Part shown: positions 17,327-27,400 of the stretch, piece by piece
Layout: each line of letters opens with the position of its first letter
How positions within the stretch are numbered: the stretch's first letter is position 1
Notes under the pieces: model-generated
What the model was told of the DNA's origin: nothing
What the model saw: the letters and a program-made list of their open reading frames with translations, nothing else
Databases searched by the model: none
Source of the DNA: Pedobacter xixiisoli
Lineage (GTDB): Bacteria > Bacteroidota > Bacteroidia > Sphingobacteriales > Sphingobacteriaceae
Assembly: GCF_900215335.1 (NCBI RefSeq)
Contig: NZ_OCMT01000004.1
Location: 1-64,000 of the forward strand
Length of the DNA: 64,000 nt
Reading direction: 5' to 3'
Program-made: the position numbers and the translations under genes

Positions 17327-17749
17327 TTATTGCTTAGTTCCCTCAAAATGGAAAATAACATCACTAGCTGCAGTCTGTTTAGTAATTAAAGTGATGGTCT
17401 TCTGTGAATTGTCGTATAACAAGGTACCATTAGGGTCTTGTGCCGTAGCATTATCAGTTGTTGGTATTGCTTGTATAACCATAATCTTAGCTGTAACTCC
17501 AGAGTAAACCTCTCCTGATTTAGGTGCAATTTTCACTCTATTTCCACTTTCTTTGGTAACAATAATAGTAGCATCAAAATATTGTGTTGAAAAATTGTCT
17601 ATTGTGCCTTTATATGTTCCTACAACTCTAGCGGCAGCTGCTTCATCAGCGTTTCCAGAACTGTTATCATCATCTTTTGAGCAAGAGAAGAAAGCGGTTA
17701 ATACAACTAAACAAAACGAAAGAGCTAATAATTTTTTAAATTTTTGCAT
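17327..17749 (-). CDS. Small lipoprotein of unknown function
   Basis: The signal peptide and lipobox FFSCSKDDD (Cys at residue 23) with an acidic residue-rich +2 to +6 stretch suggest surface or outer-membrane lipidation, as in other Bacteroidota lipoproteins. The mature 115 residues are predicted to be beta-rich (GTYKGTIDNF, then several Thr/Val strands), similar in style to lipocalin-like or DUF-type beta proteins, but I do not recognise a family. Monocistronic, with its own terminator. Confidence 0.72.
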   Translation of the reverse strand: MQKFKKLLALSFCLVVLTAFFSCSKDDDNSSGNADEAAAARVVGTYKGTIDNFSTQYFDATIIVTKESGNRVKIAPKSGEVYSGVTAKIMVIQAIPTTDNATAQDPNGTLLYDNSQKTITLITKQTAASDVIFHFEGTKQ

Positions 17750-17900
17750 GATTAAATAATTTAGGTTACAACTATAATGAGTAACCGCAAAATCAAACTC
17801 TATGCCAACATGGTCACATTTCCTTTACATCTTGCCCAATTTAAAATTCAAAAGCTCGTTATAATCTTATTTAATTAGGTTAATTTTAGCCTCTTTAATA

Positions 17901-20195
17901 ATGACTATGAATAACCACCTGCAACATATCTCAACAGCGTTAAACATCAATAGCAAGCAAGTTAACGCAACGCTTACCCTCTTAGATGAAGGCGCCACTG
18001 TACCTTTTATCTCTCGTTATCGAAAAGAATTAACAGGCAGTTTAGACGAAGTGCAGATTGCTGCAATTAGAGATTTAGCACAGCAATTAAAAGAGCTAGA
18101 TAAACGTAGGGAAGCGATTTTAAAATCATTAACAGAATTAGGCAAACTTACTCCAGAACTCGAAAAGCAGCTAAATACCGCACAAACACTGACTATTTTA
18201 GAGGACATCTATCTCCCATATAAGCCAAAACGAAAAACTAGGGCATCTATAGCCAGAGAAAAAGGCCTAGAGCCTTTAGCATTAAGAATTTTGGCGCAAA
18301 GCAGAATTGATGTAGAGCAAGAAGCTAGCACTTACATCAACGAAGAAAAAGGTGTAGCAAATACGGAAGATGCATTAGCAGGTGCAAGGGATATCATTGC
18401 CGAAATAATTAACGAAGACGCCGAAGCCAGGGCAAAGATGCGCAAGTACTTTGAGCAAAAAGCAACTTATAAAACTGTTTTGGCAAAAGGAAAAGAGGTT
18501 GAGGCTATTAAATATAAAGACTATTTTGAATGGGAAGAAAGTGCTAAAAATGCACCTTCGCACCGTGTGTTGGCAATGCTGCGTGGCGAGGAAGAAGGCC
18601 TGTTAAAGCTAGATGTACTTCCGCCAGATGAAGATGCCATTCAAATTTTAGACAATCAATTCATCACAGGAAATAACAGCGCCAGCAAACAAGTAGAATT
18701 AGCTATTTACGATGGCTACAAACGCTTGCTTCGCCCGGCAATGGAAACTGAGTTAAGGGCAGCGATTAAACAAAAAGCAGACGAAGAAGCTATTCGGGTT
18801 TTTGCGGCTAATGCACGTCAGCTACTAATGGCGGCCCCACTAGGACAAAAGAATGTAATGGCTATTGACCCTGGTTTTAGAACCGGATGTAAAGTGGTTT
18901 GTTTAGATAGACAAGGCGCATTACTTGAAAACACCACTATCTATCCACATACCGGACAAGGGAACATCAAAGATGCAGAATGGAAGGTGAAGCAACTTTG
19001 CGAAAAATATGAAATTGAAGCCATTTCTATCGGCAACGGTACTGCAGGAAGAGAAACAGAAACTTTTATCCGTGGACTTAAAATAGCTGACACGACCATT
19101 GTAATGGTGAACGAAAGTGGAGCTTCTATCTATTCGGCATCGCCTTTGGCAAGAGAGGAATTTCCAGACCATGATGTAACTGTACGTGGTGCCATTTCGA
19201 TTGGACGCAGGCTTATGGACCCTTTGGCAGAATTGGTAAAGATAGACCCTAAATCTATTGGTGTAGGACAATACCAGCACGATGTAGACCAAACTAAATT
19301 ACAACACAGTTTAGACGACACAGTAATGAGCTGCGTAAATGCTGTTGGTGTAGAATTAAATACGGCCTCCAAGCAATTATTGTCGTATGTTTCTGGTTTG
19401 GGCGATAGCTTGGCACAGAATATTGTGACCTATCGTAACAAAAATGGAGCTTTTAAAAACAGAGAGAGCCTCAAAAAAGTTCCTCGTTTGGGAGATAAGG
19501 CTTTTGAACAGGCGGCCGGTTTCTTGCGTATTCGCGATGCGGTGCAACCTTTAGATAGCAGTGGTGTACACCCAGAGCGTTACGAACTAGTAAGCAAAAT
19601 GGCTAAAGACTTGGGCGTTTCTGTAGCACAGCTGATAAAAGAGACGGAGCTGCAAAAACAAATTAACCTGCAAAAGTATGTGAGTGCCGAAGTTGGGTTA
19701 CCTACACTTCAAGATATTTTGAAGGAATTGGCTAAACCAGGTCGCGATCCCCGTGAACAATTTGAAGCGTTTAGTTTTGCCGATGGCGTAAATAGCATCG
19801 CAGATTTAAGAAAAGGGATGAAGCTGAAGGGAATTGTTACCAACATCACCAATTTTGGTGCTTTTGTAGATATCGGTGTGCATCAAGATGGTTTAGTACA
19901 TACAAGTCAGTTGGCAAACCGTTTTGTGGCCAACCCTAACGAAGTAGTAAAAGTAAGTCAAGTAGTGCAGGTTACGGTTACAGATATTGATGTAGAGCGT
20001 AAAAGGATTTCTTTATCGATGAAGGAGGAAGGTGTTGCTAAGAGTAAAGAACAAGGAGCAAAGGGCAAAGACGAAACGCAGAAACGTAATGAGCAACCTC
20101 GTAAACAGTTCAATCAAAATCAACCAAAAAAAGAAAAAGAAGTTGATGGCGATTTGCAAGCTAAATTAGCAAAGCTGAAAGGAATGTTTAAATAA
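17901..20195 (+). CDS. tex: RNA-binding transcriptional accessory protein Tex
   Basis: Tex is a cytosolic RNA-binding protein related to Spt6. Domains in order are the N-terminal helical Tex region (residues 1-190), a YqgF/RNase H-like domain opening with VMAIDPGFRTGCKVVCLD, helix-hairpin-helix motifs (NIVTYRNKNGAFKNRESL; KVPRLGDKAFEQAAGFLRI) and a C-terminal S1 domain (GMKLKGIVTNITNFGAFVDI onward). After S1 there is a Lys/Gln-rich, probably disordered tail of about 45 residues. ATGs at 17901 and 17907 are both possible starts. Length is normal (764 residues). Confidence 0.96.
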   Translation: MTMNNHLQHISTALNINSKQVNATLTLLDEGATVPFISRYRKELTGSLDEVQIAAIRDLAQQLKELDKRREAILKSLTELGKLTPELEKQLNTAQTLTILEDIYLPYKPKRKTRASIAREKGLEPLALRILAQSRIDVEQEASTYINEEKGVANTEDALAGARDIIAEIINEDAEARAKMRKYFEQKATYKTVLAKGKEVEAIKYKDYFEWEESAKNAPSHRVLAMLRGEEEGLLKLDVLPPDEDAIQILDNQFITGNNSASKQVELAIYDGYKRLLRPAMETELRAAIKQKADEEAIRVFAANARQLLMAAPLGQKNVMAIDPGFRTGCKVVCLDRQGALLENTTIYPHTGQGNIKDAEWKVKQLCEKYEIEAISIGNGTAGRETETFIRGLKIADTTIVMVNESGASIYSASPLAREEFPDHDVTVRGAISIGRRLMDPLAELVKIDPKSIGVGQYQHDVDQTKLQHSLDDTVMSCVNAVGVELNTASKQLLSYVSGLGDSLAQNIVTYRNKNGAFKNRESLKKVPRLGDKAFEQAAGFLRIRDAVQPLDSSGVHPERYELVSKMAKDLGVSVAQLIKETELQKQINLQKYVSAEVGLPTLQDILKELAKPGRDPREQFEAFSFADGVNSIADLRKGMKLKGIVTNITNFGAFVDIGVHQDGLVHTSQLANRFVANPNEVVKVSQVVQVTVTDIDVERKRISLSMKEEGVAKSKEQGAKGKDETQKRNEQPRKQFNQNQPKKEKEVDGDLQAKLAKLKGMFK

Positions 20196-20217
20196 TTAGA
20201 AGGCAACCTCTCTCTAA

Positions 20218-20240
20218 CTCTCTCCTTTAAAAGGAGAGAG
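20218..20240. repeat. Hairpin after tex (CTCTCTCC / GGAGAGAG)
   Basis: CTCTCTCCTTT and AAAGGAGAGAG are inverted and almost adjacent. There is no T-tract, so it may only weakly terminate tex. Its sequence relates it to the nested element at 14706-14800. Confidence 0.5.
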
Positions 20241-20392
20241 AACAGGAAGCATAATTATTAATATACAGCTTGAATAATGAATGTTCCTTTCAAAAATGCT
20301 TTTCTCACCCTTTTGGGGAGAACCGAATGGTAGCGAGCTCATTGAGCTTCAAATACAATAAAATATCAATAGATGCCAAAGGCAAAGAGGGG

Positions 20393-21127
20393 CTATCTTT
20401 TCTTGCCTGTAATCTTTCTATACCTCCTAGACCAATTTTGCGCAGTTCTTTTTCCCAGAATCAAATTCGCCATTTTACCTAAAAAGGTATAGTTATGGTC
20501 AATCCAAGAACCAGCAAAGTGGTGTATACAATAGGTATTTGGAGTGATGTTCATTTTTAATGTCTTCCAACTTTTTGGATAGAAATATTCGCTAGGATAA
20601 ATGGTACAATAACCTTCTATTTTTTGAAAAGTATTATTAGGCAGTACTCCTTTTTCCCTTCCCAAAGAAGCCGTCATCATTTCGGTAATAGGGTTAACAT
20701 CTAAACTTCCATCCGTTTTATAAAAGCTTTTGGTGTGGTATAAAGAAAATAAATTACTTATCCATTCACCGTTTTTAACGCTACCAATTACCCCTGCAGA
20801 AACAAGCTGATCTTCAAAACCAGTGAAAGCGATATCATCCAAGAACTTATCTGGAAAAGGCTTAATAAATTCTACATCGGTATCTAAATATAGGCCACCA
20901 AATTCCTTTAATACATATAAACGGCAAACGTCTGAAACAAAGGCAAACTTTCTTTCTTTATAGGCATCTGCTGCATATTGATAACTAACGAAATCAAAAT
21001 TATCTTCATTCCATAACTTGATTTCGTATTCGGGAAGATATTTTTTCCAAGACTCTAGGCATTTCAAAGCTAAATCCGGCATCTGCCCTCGTCCAAACCA
21101 ACAATAATGAATAATCTTAGGTATCAT
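20393..21127 (-). CDS. GT32-family glycosyltransferase (copy 1)
   Basis: Glycosyltransferase with the sugar-binding DXD region typical of GT32/capsular polysaccharide synthesis proteins: IPKIIHYCWFGRGQMP at the N-terminus, then GGLYLDTDVEFIKPF carrying the catalytic DTD. The C-terminus has YCIHHFAGSWIDH. At 244 residues it is a standard single-domain cytosolic enzyme. It is clearly a paralogue of the next gene upstream, the two sharing most of their motifs. The donor sugar cannot be told from the sequence. Last gene of a leftward flippase-GT32-GT32 set. Confidence 0.87.
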   Translation of the reverse strand: MIPKIIHYCWFGRGQMPDLALKCLESWKKYLPEYEIKLWNEDNFDFVSYQYAADAYKERKFAFVSDVCRLYVLKEFGGLYLDTDVEFIKPFPDKFLDDIAFTGFEDQLVSAGVIGSVKNGEWISNLFSLYHTKSFYKTDGSLDVNPITEMMTASLGREKGVLPNNTFQKIEGYCTIYPSEYFYPKSWKTLKMNITPNTYCIHHFAGSWIDHNYTFLGKMANLILGKRTAQNWSRRYRKITGKKR

Positions 21128-21159
21128 AAAAATTCTTTACTCTTAATAGGATGATGTTG

Positions 21160-21891
21160 TTAAATCTTTTTCTTGTTACGATATTTCTCAGACCAAGCAT
21201 TCGCAATTCTCTTGCCTAACAAAAAATTAGCCAGCTTGCCTATCAAGCTTTGCTTTTTATGTAACCAAGAACCCGCAAAATGGTGTATGCAATAAGTGTT
21301 AGGCGTTTGTTTTATTTTTAAAGTTTTCCAACTTTTTGGACAAAAATAATCGCTCGGATAGATGGTACAGTAGCCATCTAACTTTTGAAAAGTATTGTTG
21401 ATGCTCACACTTTTCCTAGTCTTCATAAACTCGGTGATGATTTCCGTATTCGGATTCACATCGTGACTACCATCTTTCAGATAAAAACTGCGGTTATCGT
21501 AATAAGGCAACAAATCGTTAATCCATTTTCCATCCTTTTCGCTCCCCATAATAGCCGACGACAATAGCAAATTGTCCTCAAAACCGGTAAAAGCTTCTTG
21601 GCTTAGCATTTCTTCGCTTAAGGGCCGCAAAAATTCTACGTCGGTATCTAGGTAAATTCCACCCATATTTTTCAGGGCATATAAACGGCAAACATCGGCT
21701 ACAAAAGCAAATTTTCTCTCCTTATAGGCTTCCGAAGAAAATCGATACATGTTTACATCGAAATTATCTTCATTCCACTCTACAATCTCATACTCTGGCA
21801 AATGCGTTTTCCAAGACTCTAAACATTTGAGCGCTAACTCTGGCATCGTCCCTCTACCAAACCAACAATAATGTATAATCTTAGCTATCAT
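21160..21891 (-). CDS. GT32-family glycosyltransferase (copy 2)
   Basis: Same architecture as its neighbour: AKIIHYCWFGRGTMPELAL, GGIYLDTDVEFLRPL with the DTD motif, and YCIHHFAGSWLHK near the end. The two proteins are alike along the whole length, so this is a tandem duplication with divergence, probably giving different acceptors in one repeat unit. Its start overlaps the flippase stop by 4 nt, which supports translational coupling. Confidence 0.87.
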   Translation of the reverse strand: MIAKIIHYCWFGRGTMPELALKCLESWKTHLPEYEIVEWNEDNFDVNMYRFSSEAYKERKFAFVADVCRLYALKNMGGIYLDTDVEFLRPLSEEMLSQEAFTGFEDNLLLSSAIMGSEKDGKWINDLLPYYDNRSFYLKDGSHDVNPNTEIITEFMKTRKSVSINNTFQKLDGYCTIYPSDYFCPKSWKTLKIKQTPNTYCIHHFAGSWLHKKQSLIGKLANFLLGKRIANAWSEKYRNKKKI

Positions 21892-23414
21892 ATGTTAACT
21901 TTTTGTCTAATTTTTCTGAAAATATCCCCCCTTGTGGTTTTATCGAAATTGATAAACAAGGTGACTACCAATAACATTGCGCCAATGATAAAGGAGTTGA
22001 TGAGAAACGTTAACCAGCTATCTAAGGCAAATAAATTAAGTTGTTTCCAACCGTAACACAAAGCAATTAATAAAGTGAACCCAGCAAGGCCTCTTATAAT
22101 TTTTTTAAAGAAATACCACCTACTTTCTTGTAAGCAATAGGCTGCATATAAAGGTGTAAAAGTTAAATGGCTAAGCACGCCACTCACTAAGGCTCCAACA
22201 GGAATAGAGTATACGCCCAAAGAACTGTATTTACAAAGTATAATAACTAAAACAAAGTTGAAGAACGAAATGAAAATACCCCAAAATGATGCAATACGTA
22301 GTTTATTGGTAATAACGAAAACATGGTAAACCGTCTCAACAGTGCCATGTACGATAAAAGGAACCAAAGTAATTACTGATAAAATATGTAGTGCTTGCGC
22401 ATCTTGCGTAGGTAGCCAAAGTCTAAAAAAAACTTCGCCATAAACAAAAAACACGGATAATGGCAGCAACACCACTACGAAGATAGCTTTAAACGAAAGG
22501 TCTAAAGTTTTTTTCAGCTTCGTCATATCACTATTGGCATAAGCCTTCAGCATTTCGGGCAAAAATATGGGTACAATTATGCCTAAAAGGATGTAAATAG
22601 CATTTGGAATAAACTTAGTTAAGGATAGAAACCCCATTCCAGATGCACCGAAAAAATGATTGGCAATTAACAAATCAAGCTGCGTGTTAATTACATTTGC
22701 CATTGCCATAATCGAATTCCATACACCAGAACCCACAATGATAAAAAGTGCACTTTTAGAGAAAAAAGACCAATCTATTCTTATTTCTGGAAGTAATTTT
22801 TTGGTAAGTCTGTAATTGGCAACCAACATATAAAGCGCCGTGGCTGCTGTAGTAACTCCCAAGAAATAAATACGTGGCGTAAAGAAATAGAACAGCAAAA
22901 TAATCGCTCCTAATTTCAGCACGTTAGAAATGATATTGATGAATGCCAGTTTATCGAACCTATTGAGTGCAAAAGCCGTTACCTGAAAAACCGCAGACGA
23001 TACATTGATTACTAAACTAAAGAAGATGAAGATGAACAATAACCTCACGTCATAAATGAGGTTGCTCGGAATATCTAGAATTTTGTCTATAAACAGGCAG
23101 AATAGAGCACTTACTATAGCAAAGCCCAACGAAATAAGGATATTTCCGAAAAGAACAGAGTTGAAATACGTGTTTGCTTCTTTAATATCCTTCTTTTCTA
23201 AACTGATGGTGATGTACCTACTAGACATTGAATTTAATGCCGTTGTGATAATCCCCGCATACATCACGAAGTTATTTGATAACGGGAAGAAACCGTAAGC
23301 CTCTTTCCCTAAATGCTCTACAATGTATGGCGTTAGAAAAAAAGAAATACCAACTCCCGATAGCGCACTAAAGAAGTTAGAAACCAAATTAACTACAAAA
23401 CGTCTCTTATCCAT
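21888..23414 (-). CDS. Wzx-like polysaccharide flippase
   Basis: Polytopic inner-membrane protein of the MOP superfamily with about 12-14 helices. It begins RRFVVNLVSNFFSALSGVG and has charged loops at regular spacing. Such proteins flip undecaprenyl-linked repeat units to the periplasm. The frame is open to 23444, but the ATG at 23414 (MDKRRFVV) gives the usual family N-terminus and avoids overlap with the divergent promoter region. Two flippases in one locus (see 34367) suggest two glycan products or a flipped glycoconjugate. Confidence 0.85.
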   Translation of the reverse strand: MDKRRFVVNLVSNFFSALSGVGISFFLTPYIVEHLGKEAYGFFPLSNNFVMYAGIITTALNSMSSRYITISLEKKDIKEANTYFNSVLFGNILISLGFAIVSALFCLFIDKILDIPSNLIYDVRLLFIFIFFSLVINVSSAVFQVTAFALNRFDKLAFINIISNVLKLGAIILLFYFFTPRIYFLGVTTAATALYMLVANYRLTKKLLPEIRIDWSFFSKSALFIIVGSGVWNSIMAMANVINTQLDLLIANHFFGASGMGFLSLTKFIPNAIYILLGIIVPIFLPEMLKAYANSDMTKLKKTLDLSFKAIFVVVLLPLSVFFVYGEVFFRLWLPTQDAQALHILSVITLVPFIVHGTVETVYHVFVITNKLRIASFWGIFISFFNFVLVIILCKYSSLGVYSIPVGALVSGVLSHLTFTPLYAAYCLQESRWYFFKKIIRGLAGFTLLIALCYGWKQLNLFALDSWLTFLINSFIIGAMLLVVTLFINFDKTTRGDIFRKIRQKVNI

Positions 23415-23483
23415 AAATAACAACACTAAAGTAAATGTTTTCATTCGATTTATGTTTAAAACCCAAACCGTTTCTTACATTTT

Positions 23484-24290
23484 ATGCGTATTTTGGTAAA
23501 GATTAAATCTTTTACGTTTAATTTTAACGAAAAACCAAAATTGAATCCGTTAGTATCTATAATTACCCCTTGCTATAATTCGGCAGACTTTGTAAGGCTT
23601 ACCATCAATTCGGTATTAGAACAAACCTACACCAACTGGGAGTTGATTGTTATCGATGACAAATCTAAAGATGATACCTGCAAGGTTATTGAAGCATATA
23701 CGCAACAACATAGCAACATCCGGCTAATTAAGTTAGCGCAAAATGGAGGCGTTGCAAACGCCAGAAATATAGGATTGGAAGAAGCCAAAGGCAAATACAT
23801 TGCTTTTTTAGATAGCGACGATATTTGGCTGAAAGAAAAACTAGCCAAACAAGTAACTGATATGGAAGAGCAATCGCTGCCCATGACCTTTTGTGCTTAC
23901 AACAGGATTGATGAAGCGGGGGCAATTATCTCAAGAAAGATTGAAGTTCCAACTAGTGTAAATTACCGACAATTATTATCGCACAATGTGATTATATTTT
24001 CAACCTCATTAACTTTAAAAACGGTTATCGGTACTACTAGATTTAAAAAAGTAGGCCACGAAGATTGGATTTTTTGGCTCGATATTTTTAAGAAGCCATT
24101 TAGCGGTTATGGCATTAACGAACCTTTGGTTTTATATCGAATAAGGCAGGGTTCTGTTTCATCTAACAAACTAAAAGTAATTGGTTTTACTTGGAAAATA
24201 TTAAGAGAAAGTGAAAAATTGGGCTTTTTTGAATCGGTGTATCACTTTACAAAATATGCCTTTGCTACGGTTTGGAAGAGGTTAAGGTAA
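23484..24290 (+). CDS. GT2-family glycosyltransferase
   Basis: Family 2 glycosyltransferase with a GT-A fold. It shows LVSIITPCYNSADFVRLTI at the nucleotide-binding start, WELIVIDDKSKDDT and FLDSDDIWL, the DSDD metal-binding motif. It lacks membrane helices. At 268 residues it is normal for this class. It is divergent from the flippase and lies on the same strand as the PKS/NRPS pair, 116 bp ahead of it, so it may be co-transcribed with them and may glycosylate that product or the exopolysaccharide. Confidence 0.87.
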   Translation: MRILVKIKSFTFNFNEKPKLNPLVSIITPCYNSADFVRLTINSVLEQTYTNWELIVIDDKSKDDTCKVIEAYTQQHSNIRLIKLAQNGGVANARNIGLEEAKGKYIAFLDSDDIWLKEKLAKQVTDMEEQSLPMTFCAYNRIDEAGAIISRKIEVPTSVNYRQLLSHNVIIFSTSLTLKTVIGTTRFKKVGHEDWIFWLDIFKKPFSGYGINEPLVLYRIRQGSVSSNKLKVIGFTWKILRESEKLGFFESVYHFTKYAFATVWKRLR

Positions 24291-24406
24291 AAACATTTAA
24301 CCATTAATTGACTTAAAATCCATCTATTATTTTCAACTTCGCAGAACCTTACACAACAATAAGTTGTTAATTTTCACAAACACCTGTTGTTTTATTCTAT
24401 CTTAAA

Positions 24407-27400
24407 ATGTACAGAACACCTACCTCCAAAACAGAGAAAGATATCATCAATATTTGGCAGCAAATGTTATTAGTCGACAAAATCGGTGTCGATGATAATT
24501 TCTTTGAAATGGGTGGAAACTCACTTTTAGCTCAAAAAACTGTAGCCCAACTAAAACAACTACACCAAAAAGTTGTGCCCATAAAAGTTATTTATCAAGG
24601 TGCAACAGCGGCTAAAATAGCAAGCTTCATAGAAGGCAAACAAACCAAGCCTACTTTAAAATTTGCTAAGCAAGATAGAATAGCCATCAATAAAGATGTT
24701 GCCATTATTGGCATGAAGCTACGTTTTCCAGGCGCTGATACTCTTGAAGAATTCTGGGACAATCTTGTGCAAAAAAAGGAAACCGTCACCTTCTTCGAAA
24801 AAAACCAACTCGATAACAGCCTCTCTCCACATTTAACCAACGACAAAGATTACGTTGCGGCGAGAGGAATTATCAATGATGCAGAAAATTTCGATGCGAG
24901 CTTTTTTGGCATCAGCAATGCAATGGCAGAATTGATGGATCCACAACACCGTGTGTTCATGGAACTGTCGCGAGATTTATTAGAGAGCACAGGTTATCTC
25001 CCTGCCAAATACGACGGAATAATTGGAATATATGCAGGTTGTGGGAACAATACCTACTTCCTTAACAACGTGTTAGCTCACCCTGAAAAAATAAATGCTG
25101 TTGGCAGTTTCAACGTAAATACCGTATCCGACAAAGATTACATTGCCTCCCGAACCGCCTTCCAACTTAATTTGAAAGGCCCAGCAGTTGGCATATTTTC
25201 GGCTTGTTCTACATCACTTTTAGCTATTGCCGACGCCACCGAAAGTATCCGCAACAACCATTGTGATGTAGCCATTGCAGGTGGTGTAAGCATTACTTCG
25301 CCAATTAACAGCGGGCATTTATACCAAGAAGGGGCTATGCTGAGCAAAGATGGTCACTGTGCTCCTTTTGATGCAAATTCAACAGGAACCACTTTTAGTG
25401 ATGGAGCTGGGGCAATTTTGTTAAAATCTTTGGATAAAGCCATTGCAGATGGTGATTTCATCTACGGTGTTATTAAAGGAATTGGCGTCAACAATGACGG
25501 TGGTGGCAAAGGTAGTTTCACTGCTCCAAGTGCCGAAGGGCAAGCCAACACTATTGCGATGGCTATTCACGATGCCAATATAAATCCGTCGGAGATTTCT
25601 TACATCGAAGCACACGGTACAGCTACGCCAATTGGCGACCCTATAGAATTTGAAGGATTGAGCTTGGCTTTTGGCGAACAGACGAAAACGCAATATTGTG
25701 CAATTGGCTCTGTAAAAAGCAATTTCGGGCATTTAACGCATGCCGCAGGTATCGCTGGAATTATCAAAACAGCTTTGGCCTTAACGCACAAGCAAATCCC
25801 GGCTTCTATCAACTTTAAAACACAAAACCCGCAGATTAACTTTACGGAAAGCCCTTTCTTTGTTAATAAAGAACTAACCAAGTGGACAAATGAAAGAAAG
25901 ATTGCTGGAGTAAGCTCTTTTGGAGTAGGCGGAACCAATGTTCATTTAATTCTAGAAGCCTACGAACTGGAAGAACAAAAAGTTGAAACCAATCAACCTG
26001 TATTAGTAGCTTGGTCGGCAAAAACAAAAGAAAGCAACAGAGTATATGCTGAAAAGTTAAGCCAATTTGCATTAAATAAAGATATTCAAACACCAGCAAT
26101 TGCAGCTACGCTTCGTCATACTCGTGAAGACTTTGCCTATCGTAGTTTCGTTATTGTAAACGATAATCAGCAACTAGTTTCACAATTAACGGTGCAACGT
26201 GAAAGTAGCCAAGAACTGTTAGAGACGAAAAAAGACATCACTTTTCTTTTTCCTGGACAAGGTGCGCAATATGCCCAAATGGGTAAAGCACTTTACCAGC
26301 ATTATCCAATTTTTAAAGCTGCGCTTGATGAATGCACAATACTGATTGAGCAACAACTTGGCGAGAACTTTATAGATTTACTATTTGCTGATGAACAAAA
26401 CTCTAAGCTTCAGCAAACGCAATATACGCAGCCCGCACTTTTCGCCATTTCTTACTCGCTCGCTAAACTTTTAGAGGATTTTGGTATTAAGCCAACTTCT
26501 TATATAGGGCATAGTATTGGCGAGTTTGTTGCGGCTCACTTTGCAGGTATTTTTAGCTTAAAAGATGTTATTAAGCTTATCGTTCAACGAGCAAGAATTG
26601 TGAGTGAACTACCAAATGGTTCTATGCTGAGTGTAAAAACAACGCTCGCCGATATTGTTGATTTAGTTCCACCATCACTTTCAATTGCGGCTGTAAATGC
26701 GAAGCAGTCTATTGTAGTAGCAGGACCTACCAATGAAATAGAACAATTTGCTGCCGAACTCGGTGAAAAAGGAATTGCTTCGAAAACATTAAAAACCAGT
26801 CATGCTTTTCATTCTGCAATGATGGAAGATGCACTTGAACCTTTTGCGAAAGCACTGGATGGAATTGAATTACACGTTCCAAAAATCCCAATACTTTCTA
26901 CCGTAACTGGGCAGTGGTTAAAAGATTCGGAAGCATTAGATGTTAATTATTGGGTTAATCATCTACGTAAAACGGTAAACTTCAGCGGGGCAATAGAAAA
27001 TCTGATTAGTACAGAAAACACTCTATTACTCGAAGTTGGCTCGGGTGCGGCATTAAGCGCTTTTGCCAAACAAAATGGCGCCACTACAGCATTATCGGGT
27101 TTAAAAAACCCTAAAAATGAAGAAGAGGAACTCCATAATTTCTTAAATATATTAGGGCAGCTGTGGCTGAATGGAAAGGATATCGAATGGAATAAGCTAT
27201 ATCCAAATACTACTAAAAAAGTATTATCGCTACCAAATTATGCCTACCAAAAGAAAAGATTTTGGTTAACGCCAAAAGTTCAAACATTACCTTTAACAGC
27301 AAACAACTTATTACAAGTTCCTGAAGTGCAAATTGACACTTCATTTTCAGAGGAACCATCTTTACTTAACAGGATAAAAGAAATTTTAGAGCGAGCATCA

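Noticed and set aside
24354..24368. AACAATAAGTTGTT palindrome before the PKS gene as operator
   Set aside because: It is short and AT-rich, so it is expected by chance here, and it is not placed relative to a recognisable promoter.
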